NCBI GenBank assembly: GCA_947631815.1
Contig: CANRMT010000016.1
Coordinates: 1-35,766, forward strand
Source of the DNA: an uncultured Eisenbergiella sp.
GTDB taxonomy: Bacteria; Bacillota; Clostridia; Lachnospirales; Lachnospiraceae
Direction: 5' to 3'
Length of the DNA: 35,766 nucleotides
The first letter of the stretch is position 1. Every line of letters starts with the position of its first letter. Under the pieces are notes generated by a model that made no database searches, was not told where the DNA came from, and saw only the letters and a list, made by a program, of their open reading frames with translations. The translations under genes were made by a program, and so were the position numbers. Positions 30,519-35,766 of this stretch are shown here, piece by piece.

Positions 30519-33508
30519 GCATTTCCTCTCCCTCCCGGGCCTTGTCCCGGGTCCTTTTTTTCCTCATGAATGTCCGCCGCCTGCAGCGTCCCGCCCAAAA
30601 AACGGGCCACCGTGCTCCTCACGACCGCCATGTCGATGGGTTTCGCCAGATGGCCGTCCATACCGGCCTCCATGGCGTCGCGGACGTCCTCGGCGAAGGT
30701 GTTGGCCGTCATGGCCACAATGGGAATCGATGCCGCCTCAGGGTGCCCGCAGGCCCGGATCCTTCTGGCGGCCTCATAGCCGTTCATCACGGGCATCTGC
30801 ACATCCATCAGGATCATATCATAATAGCCGGGCGCGGATTTTTGGAACATATCCAGAGCCTCCTGCCCGTTCGCCGCCAGCTCATGGACGGCCCCCTCCA
30901 TGTTCAGCATCTCGGTCAGGATCTCGGCGTTCAGCTCGTTGTCCTCCGCCACGAGGAACCGTCGGCCCTCCATCACCCGCTCGGTCACCTCCGCCTCCTG
31001 AATCGTCTGCTCCCCCTGTTCAGGGAAAAGAGGCTCTATCGTCTGCCAGAAGGTCGACGTGAAGAAGGGCTTGGACATGAACGCATCGATCCCGGCGCGG
31101 CGCGCTTCCTCCTCGATCTCGCTCCAGTCATAGGACGTCAGCACCAGGATCGGCACATCCGCTCCCACCTGCTCCCGTATCCTGCGGGCCGTCTCCACGC
31201 CGTTCAGGCCGGGCATTTTCCAGTCGAGCAGGATCACGTCGAAGTCCTTCTGCCGCCGGTGCGCTTCGATGGCCCGTTCGACGGCGGCGGCGCCCTCCGT
31301 CACATAGGAAACCTCCACGCCCGTATCCCGCATCATTTCCCGGATATCCCTGCAGATCTCCTCTTCGTCGTCCGCCACCAGCATGCGGGAAACCTTCTGG
31401 CGGTACCACAGCTCCGTTTTTTCCTGCTCCGGGTACGCGAAGGACAGCTCCACCGTGAACGTGCTCCCTTTTCCGGGCTCGCTCTCCACCTGGATGATGC
31501 CGCCCATCAGGTCCACCAGGTTCTTCGTGATCGCCATGCCCAGGCCCGTTCCCTGTATCTTATTGGTGACGGAGCTGATCTCCCTGCTGAAGGGCGCAAA
31601 GATATGCTCCTGGAACTCCCTGCTCATCCCGATGCCGTTGTCCCGCACCGTGAACCGCAGCTTGACGTACTGCTGCGCCGATCCGGGCAGCTCGCTCACC
31701 AGGAATTCGATCCTGCCGCCGTCCGGCGTATACTTGACGGCGTTCGACAGCAGATTGATCAGGATCTGGTTCAGGCGCAGCCTGTCGCCCAGAAGCTGTT
31801 CCGGCGGCGCGCCCTGCACATGGATCGTGAAGCTCTGTCCCTTGGCCTTCACCTGCGGCATCAGGATGATGTTCAGCTCCGAAAGCAGCTCCGGCAGGCT
31901 GAACCGGTCCACGTTCAGGGACGTTTTCCCGCTCTCGATCTTGCTCATATCCAGCACGTCATTGATCAGGCTGAGCAGATGGTGGCTGGAGGCCGTGATC
32001 TTGCGGGTATATTCCCGCACCTTGTCCGGGTTGTCCGCATCCTTCTCCAGCAGCACGGAAAAACCGACGATGGCGTTCATCGGCGTCCGGATATCGTGGG
32101 ACATGTTGGAGAGGAAATTGCTCTTCGCCTCGTTGGCGCTCCTGGCCGCCGTCAGCGCCTCCTGCAGCTTCTGGTTCATCTGCTGCTCCTGCGTGCGGTC
32201 AGACAGCACGATGATATATTTTTTGACGTCCTGGATGCTCATGCGGTATACCGTCATCCTGTACCAGCGCCGCTCGCCGGTGCTCTGATGCATATACTCG
32301 CATTCCCAATACCTGTTTCCCTGGAGCGGGATCGATTCGAGCTCCTCCCTGGGGATCACAACGTCGTAATTGACCGCGCATTTTTCCATCACGCGGATAT
32401 CCGCCCGGGCCTCCTCCGCCGGAATGCCCAGAAGCCGTTCGATGTTGGGGCTGATATAATCCACGCTGTGATCGTCCGTATTCAGCATGATAAAAATATC
32501 GTCCACGCTGTTGGACAGCACGTCGAACATGCTCTCCCGGTACTGCAGCTCCAGCCTGTTTTTCCGGGACTGCCTGCTGTTGCGTACCAAAAGGATCGCC
32601 GCCGCCGTCACGCCCACCAGCAGGAAAATGCTGATCAGGACGTTTATCGTGATCTTCTGGACGGACAGAAAACCGGCGCTGACCGCGCTCTGCGGCACTG
32701 CGCTCAGCAGCATATAATCCCGGTATCCCACCGGCTGATACAGGATGCAGTGATCAACGCCGCCGATCTGACACTGCAGAAGGCCGGAGGTCCCGTCGGT
32801 CCAGTCGTCCTGGATCTGTGCCAGAGCATCTTCGTCCAGATCGGAAGCTGCCCGCAGATACACGAGATAATTCTGGAACACGCTGCCGCCGGTCTGGGTG
32901 GAAAGCAGCACGATCCCGTCATTGTGGATCACGAAACTCATGGCCTCTCCGTCAAACGCGCTCACGTTCAGAGAGCTGGCCAGATCCTCGTTCGTATAGC
33001 TGACCGCGATGGCGTCGAAACCGAACCCCTCGTACTCTCCGTGCTCCACCGGAACGGCGAATACGGTGATCTCCTGTCCCGTGGGAAGCGTCTCCCCGGC
33101 CATGACGGGCTCCTTCTCCCGGAACAGTCCGTCCCAGGCCCATCCCAGCTCCATATCCGCCTCCGCGCCGTCCAGCGTCCTGCACGTCTTTCCTTCGGAG
33201 AGGAAATAAAACTCGGAAAAACCCCAGATCTCCTTCTCCTCGGCAATAAATTCCGCCGCCTCACCGCTCTCCGCTCCTCCCGCCAGGGCGAAGCAGTCCT
33301 CCCAGCCCTCCAGAAGACCCCAGTTCCGCTCGACGAACGAGCTGAAGGAACGGTTCACCTGGCCGTAGATCTCCCGCAGATGGTCCGTGCTGTCCTCATA
33401 GATCTTCCGGGAAATGAAATGGAAATAGGCGATCCCTATCAAAATGGCGGTTGCACCGGCCGCGCATATCAAAAAAGACGGTAAAATTTTTCCAAACCAT
33501 TTTTTCAT
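30515..33508 (-). CDS. Hybrid sensor histidine kinase with two receiver domains
   Basis: This 997-aa protein has an N-terminal helix, an extracellular dCache-like sensing region (about 40-290), a second TM (about 300-325) and a PAS domain (about 345-455). The kinase region has HisKA (phospho-acceptor His471 in SHDIRTP) and HATPase_c (N box NQILINLLSNAVKYT, G boxes DNGIGMS and GTGLGMAI). Two receiver domains follow (Asp762 in LLDWKMPG, Asp902 in LMDVQMPV). No Hpt domain follows, so the phosphate must pass to a separate protein, or the receivers act as sinks. The start ATG at 33508 lies 12 bases from GAGGAG. Co-transcription with a solute-binding lipoprotein suggests it senses that ligand. Confidence 0.93.
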   Translation of the reverse strand: MKKWFGKILPSFLICAAGATAILIGIAYFHFISRKIYEDSTDHLREIYGQVNRSFSSFVERNWGLLEGWEDCFALAGGAESGEAAEFIAEEKEIWGFSEFYFLSEGKTCRTLDGAEADMELGWAWDGLFREKEPVMAGETLPTGQEITVFAVPVEHGEYEGFGFDAIAVSYTNEDLASSLNVSAFDGEAMSFVIHNDGIVLLSTQTGGSVFQNYLVYLRAASDLDEDALAQIQDDWTDGTSGLLQCQIGGVDHCILYQPVGYRDYMLLSAVPQSAVSAGFLSVQKITINVLISIFLLVGVTAAAILLVRNSRQSRKNRLELQYRESMFDVLSNSVDDIFIMLNTDDHSVDYISPNIERLLGIPAEEARADIRVMEKCAVNYDVVIPREELESIPLQGNRYWECEYMHQSTGERRWYRMTVYRMSIQDVKKYIIVLSDRTQEQQMNQKLQEALTAARSANEAKSNFLSNMSHDIRTPMNAIVGFSVLLEKDADNPDKVREYTRKITASSHHLLSLINDVLDMSKIESGKTSLNVDRFSLPELLSELNIILMPQVKAKGQSFTIHVQGAPPEQLLGDRLRLNQILINLLSNAVKYTPDGGRIEFLVSELPGSAQQYVKLRFTVRDNGIGMSREFQEHIFAPFSREISSVTNKIQGTGLGMAITKNLVDLMGGIIQVESEPGKGSTFTVELSFAYPEQEKTELWYRQKVSRMLVADDEEEICRDIREMMRDTGVEVSYVTEGAAAVERAIEAHRRQKDFDVILLDWKMPGLNGVETARRIREQVGADVPILVLTSYDWSEIEEEARRAGIDAFMSKPFFTSTFWQTIEPLFPEQGEQTIQEAEVTERVMEGRRFLVAEDNELNAEILTEMLNMEGAVHELAANGQEALDMFQKSAPGYYDMILMDVQMPVMNGYEAARRIRACGHPEAASIPIVAMTANTFAEDVRDAMEAGMDGHLAKPIDMAVVRSTVARFLGGTLQAADIHEEKKDPGQGPGGRGNA

Positions 33509-33554
33509 GAAAACGCCCTGCTCCTCGATCGTTTCATAGACAGCAAAATTGTCC

Positions 33555-33682
33555 TGCGGCTATTTTAACATGTCAGCAGGGAAGCAAGCGGCCGCGAAGC
33601 GGACATTTGCTTCCACCTGACATGGTAACGAACGAATCTTCGATTCGTGAGTAAATAGCCGCCTTGCGGCTATTTTAACATG
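33555..33682. repeat. Palindromic element bounded by an 18-base direct repeat
   Basis: TGCGGCTATTTTAACATG occurs at 33555-33572 and again at 33665-33682. The enclosed element is palindromic in steps: GCGGCTATTT (33556-33565) with AAATAGCCGC (33653-33662), CATGTCAG (33569-33576) with CTGACATG (33617-33624), GGAAGCAA (33580-33587) with TTGCTTCC (33607-33614), and CCGC-GAA-GCGG (33592-33602) at the apex, containing GCGAAGC (33594-33600). A side hairpin, ACGAATC/GATTCGT, lies at 33632-33648. No gene is seen between 33509 and 33927. It resembles a small mobile palindromic unit. Confidence 0.82.
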
Positions 33683-33858
33683 CACCGGCGCGGAAATCAA
33701 TTTTTGCTTTTCGTTTCCCGGAAATATTTCTGTTTTCGGAAATCATTTTTCGGTTTTTCCAATTTTTATTGTCTTTATGCCGTTTTCTCCGATCATCCGT
33801 ACGGATTTTGCAGATTTTGCGGGAAACTATGCTTTTCCAAAAATTTTTGCAAAAAGGC

Positions 33859-33889
33859 TTGACTGTGCACCTTGTTTATACCTTACACT
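33859..33889 (+). promoter_or_regulatory. MerR-type promoter with a 19-base spacer
   Basis: TTGACT (33859-33864) and TACACT (33884-33889) are 19 bases apart, the over-long spacing typical of promoters that MerR proteins activate by DNA distortion. The spacer carries the repeated ACCTT (33870-33874 and 33880-33884). It lies about 40 bases ahead of the MerR-family gene, so autoregulation is likely. Confidence 0.6.
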
Positions 33890-33927
33890 TTAAGGGAAAT
33901 GATGATCGTGCAGCAGGAGGACACGAT

Positions 33928-34758
33928 ATGACGATAAAAGAAGTTGAAGAACAGACAGGATTAACGCGTTCCAACATTCGCTTCTATGAAAGAGAAAAAC
34001 TCGTAGAACCGACAAGAAATGATAAAAACGGATATCGGGATTATTCTGAAAGTGACGTCGAGAACATCAAAAAAATTGCCTATTTGCGTACATTGGAAAT
34101 TTCCATTGAGGATATCCGTAATATCATGTCTGATAAGGTGTCATTGGCCGAAATTATCAGGAAGCAGACTGCAGCCATTCAAACGCAGATAGAGGGCTTG
34201 AATAAAGCTAAGAGTATGTGTGAAAGAATGCTTGAAGCCGGAGATGTCAGCTTTGATGAACTGCAGATTGAAAAATATGTGGCAGACCTGGAAACTTACT
34301 GGAATGATAATAAACCTGTTTTCAAGCTGGACGCTGTTGGCTTCTTATATCTATGGGGAAGTCTTGTCACATGGACAGTCATTACATCGTTATGCTTATT
34401 CGTCGGAATATTATCCTATGCAAATTTGCCGCCGGAAATTCCTGTTCAGTGGGATCACGGGATCGCAGTTTCCTTTGTCAACAGGAATTTCATTTTTCTA
34501 TTCCCGGCAGCCTGCATTATTATCCGTATTTGGCTGAGACCGATCATTTATGTGAAATGGTTGATGAACTGTCCTTATGGAGAGCTTGTCAGAGAATACT
34601 TATCAAACTATATGTGTTTCGCTGCACTATCAGCAGAATTGTTTATTATACTGTTTGTGCATGGGGTACTAAAAAGTATAGTGGCTGTTTTGCTTGCAGA
34701 TACAGTTGTACTCATTGGGCTATTGATCATAGGTCTTGATCTGCGGGCAGGGAAGTAG
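33928..34758 (+). CDS. MerR-family regulator fused to a membrane domain (DUF1648-like)
   Basis: This 276-aa protein has an N-terminal MerR HTH (MTIKEVEEQTGLTRSNIRFYEREKLV, residues 1-70), a coiled dimer helix (about 80-120, RKQTAAIQTQIEGLNKAKSM) and then a membrane region of about four helices. That region begins near residue 137 and includes LPPEIPVQWDHGIAVSF, which is like the DUF1648/SdpI family motif. It would be a one-component regulator that reads a membrane signal directly. The start ATG at 33928 follows CAGGAGGAC. The gene is AT-rich like the toxin-antitoxin pair behind it, and both lie on a probable island. The function of the signal is unknown. Confidence 0.82.
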   Translation: MTIKEVEEQTGLTRSNIRFYEREKLVEPTRNDKNGYRDYSESDVENIKKIAYLRTLEISIEDIRNIMSDKVSLAEIIRKQTAAIQTQIEGLNKAKSMCERMLEAGDVSFDELQIEKYVADLETYWNDNKPVFKLDAVGFLYLWGSLVTWTVITSLCLFVGILSYANLPPEIPVQWDHGIAVSFVNRNFIFLFPAACIIIRIWLRPIIYVKWLMNCPYGELVREYLSNYMCFAALSAELFIILFVHGVLKSIVAVLLADTVVLIGLLIIGLDLRAGK

Positions 34759-34774
34759 CGCACGCGCGAACGTC

Positions 34775-35167
34775 TTATTTCAAATTATATTGTTCCCAAA
34801 ATTCCGAAACAGTCAAAACAGCGTTATCTTTCGGAAAATGCTTTATATTTCCTGTAATCAGCTTTGCTCCGCAAAATTTTGCGACCTCATAAAATTTTTT
34901 GTCCGCTTCATCGGTAAAGTCTATGTTGAGCGGCTCTGCAACTACGCTGCACCCGTTACCTGCAATCCAATCAAGTAAAGCGTTCACTTCACTGCCAGTA
35001 AATTTGAATTTTGGTCTCATTAAAACTTCTTTATACTCGCTTAAAATTCTGTAATCATAGCAGGGAATCAATCCCCCGCTGATTATCAAACTCAAAATCC
35101 TTGCGGGAGCGCCGTTCTTTGACCATAAAGCGGATACAAGAATATTCGTATCAATTACTACAAGCAT
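34775..35167 (-). CDS. PIN-domain toxin (VapC-like, putative toxin component of PIN family)
   Basis: This 130-aa PIN ribonuclease has its acidic residues in place: Asp in VVIDTNILVSAL, Glu in ILSEYKEVL, Asp in DEADKKFYEVAK, plus the terminal ITGNIKHFP motif. It would cleave RNA when free of its antitoxin. The start is the ATG at 35165-35167, seven bases after AGGGGAG; the antitoxin stop is three bases away. It converges with the MerR gene. Confidence 0.88.
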   Translation of the reverse strand: MLVVIDTNILVSALWSKNGAPARILSLIISGGLIPCYDYRILSEYKEVLMRPKFKFTGSEVNALLDWIAGNGCSVVAEPLNIDFTDEADKKFYEVAKFCGAKLITGNIKHFPKDNAVLTVSEFWEQYNLK

Positions 35168-35169
35168 GA

Positions 35170-35445
35170 TCAATCTCCCCTGCGCACAGCGGATATTTCG
35201 GCTTCTATTTCTTCATCCGTCATATAGCCGTTTTCTGCCGCTTTCATACGCATGGAGTTAAAAGCAAGCATGGCCTTTGCCTGTCTGACCGCTTTTACGG
35301 TTTCCTCAAAATCTCCCTCAGCAATATCAATTAAAAGCGCCCTCGGTTTGCCATTGTTCGTAATGACAACCTCGCCATCGGAAGAAAGATTATCCCATAT
35401 ACTCTTTGGAGTAGTTCTTAAATCCCGTACTGTGTAAAAATTCAT
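35170..35445 (-). CDS. Phd/YefM-family antitoxin
   Basis: This 91-aa antitoxin has the Phd/YefM N-terminus MNFYTVRDLRTTPKSIWDNLS and EVVITNNGKPRALLI, and a C-terminal helical toxin-binding tail (MRMKAAENGYMTDEEIEAEISAVRRGD). It would neutralise the PIN toxin and repress the operon. The start is the ATG at 35443-35445, set by GAGGTGAT. A Phd-type antitoxin with a PIN-type toxin is a mixed pairing but known in type II systems. Confidence 0.9.
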   Translation of the reverse strand: MNFYTVRDLRTTPKSIWDNLSSDGEVVITNNGKPRALLIDIAEGDFEETVKAVRQAKAMLAFNSMRMKAAENGYMTDEEIEAEISAVRRGD

Positions 35446-35455
35446 ATCAATCACC

Positions 35456-35492
35456 TCATAACTATGATACTATATTGTGTCGCAATTGTCAA
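35456..35492 (-). promoter_or_regulatory. Promoter and operator of the Phd/PIN toxin-antitoxin operon
   Basis: The minus strand has a perfect TTGACA (complement of 35487-35492) and TATCAT (complement of 35464-35469) with a 17-base spacer. The dyad TCATA-AC-TATGA (35456-35467) overlaps the -10 and start region and would suit autorepression by the Phd/PIN complex. Confidence 0.75.
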
Positions 35493-35599
35493 CGAATTAT
35501 GTAACATTTTATGGCTTGACAGATTCCAGCTTTTACATAATTAGATTTCAGAAATGGAGAAAAATCTTTACGGCATTCTTCAACAGTGCAGTTTGGGTC

Positions 35600-35646
35600 T
35601 TGACGATAAGCGAATGAGTGTTATAATGTACTTATACAATAAGTAC
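35600..35646 (+). promoter_or_regulatory. Promoter and palindromic operator of the GntR-family gene
   Basis: TTGACG (35600-35605) and a perfect TATAAT (35622-35627) with a 16-base spacer. Directly after the -10 lies GTACTTA (35628-35634) and TAAGTAC (35640-35646), a 19-base inverted repeat with 7-base perfect arms covering the start site, as expected for a YtrA-type GntR autorepressor. Confidence 0.8.
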
Positions 35647-35671
35647 AATCAAAAGATAAAGGTGATTCTTG

Positions 35672-35766
35672 ATGGAAATCATTATCAGCAATAACGCGAA
35701 TAAGCCGATATACGAGCAGATCACATCACAGATCAAGGCGATGATAATGAGCGGGGAACTGCAGGC
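35672..35766 (+). CDS. GntR-family regulator (YtrA-like), 5' end only
   Basis: The first 31 codons of a winged-helix regulator: NKPIYEQITSQIKAMIMSGEL, the standard opening of the YtrA subfamily of GntR proteins. The ATG at 35672 follows AAAGGTGAT. YtrA-type genes are usually followed by ABC transporter genes, which would be beyond the window. The operator overlapping its promoter supports self-control. Confidence 0.85.
   Translation, partial: MEIIISNNANKPIYEQITSQIKAMIMSGELQ

Noticed and set aside
30542..33484. A 980-codon open frame antisense to the hybrid kinase
   Set aside because: It mirrors the kinase gene on the other strand, has no recognisable domain and is rich in His/Arg/Gln as expected from a GC-rich shadow frame. 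The kinase has all its motifs.

Overview
The window reads as chromosomal DNA of a GC-rich Gram-positive anaerobe of the Clostridia, most like a gut Lachnospiraceae. The reasons are strong GGAGG-type ribosome sites on nearly every gene, several TTG starts, a two-gene ThrE exporter, an Rpn/PD-(D/E)XK nuclease and a sigma/anti-sigma pair of the Firmicutes kind, and polysaccharide enzymes of GH28, GH38 and an esterase. The species cannot be named from the sequence. Two stretches (about 2390-4500 and 33700-35766) are visibly AT-richer than the rest and carry toxin-antitoxin-like genes, which suggests horizontal acquisition.

Layout. 1-2370: an ABC ATPase cut by the window edge, a membrane-anchored Mrr-type nuclease and a short-chain dehydrogenase behind a structured leader. 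2387-4433: an XRE regulator / ImmA-IrrE peptidase / PIN-like protein operon whose last gene carries a one-base frameshift. 4521-5454: a ThrE exporter pair whose first subunit has lost most of its membrane part. 5560-14050: a carbohydrate block with an esterase, two GH28 proteins, TraX and a GH38 alpha-mannosidase, and between the last two a candidate type I toxin-antitoxin unit. 14285-17015: a promoter driving a DAACS symporter, a divergent prephenate-dehydratase-like protein and TyrA as one tightly packed operon. 17065-18573: an ECF-like sigma factor and a membrane protein that is probably its anti-sigma factor. 18666-19891: an Rpn nuclease behind a leader with mutually exclusive hairpins. 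19902-24922: ksgA, tatD and a lysR-type gene on the minus strand, divergent from a Kef-like antiporter and MgtC. 24978-26922: tRNA-Lys, a 248-base palindrome and a D-Ala-D-Ala carboxypeptidase. 27020-29222: an IbrA/IbrB-type pair (PAPS-reductase-like plus ParB-like) with its own strong promoter, followed by a palindrome with 56-base perfect arms. 29244-33508: a solute-binding lipoprotein co-transcribed with a large hybrid sensor kinase. 33555-35766: a third palindromic element, a MerR/membrane fusion regulator, a PIN/Phd toxin-antitoxin pair and the start of a GntR regulator.

The points most worth a second look are: (a) three long intergenic palindromes that share the heptamer GCGAAGC in their apical part; (b) the IbrA/IbrB pair; (c) the symporter/PDT-like/TyrA operon, in which both the transporter and the dehydratase-like protein lack family-defining residues; (d) the XRE/ImmA/PIN unit; (e) the small convergent peptide/RNA locus after the mannosidase; and (f) the switch-like leader of the Rpn gene. 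All functions are inferred from reading the sequence; no database search was possible.
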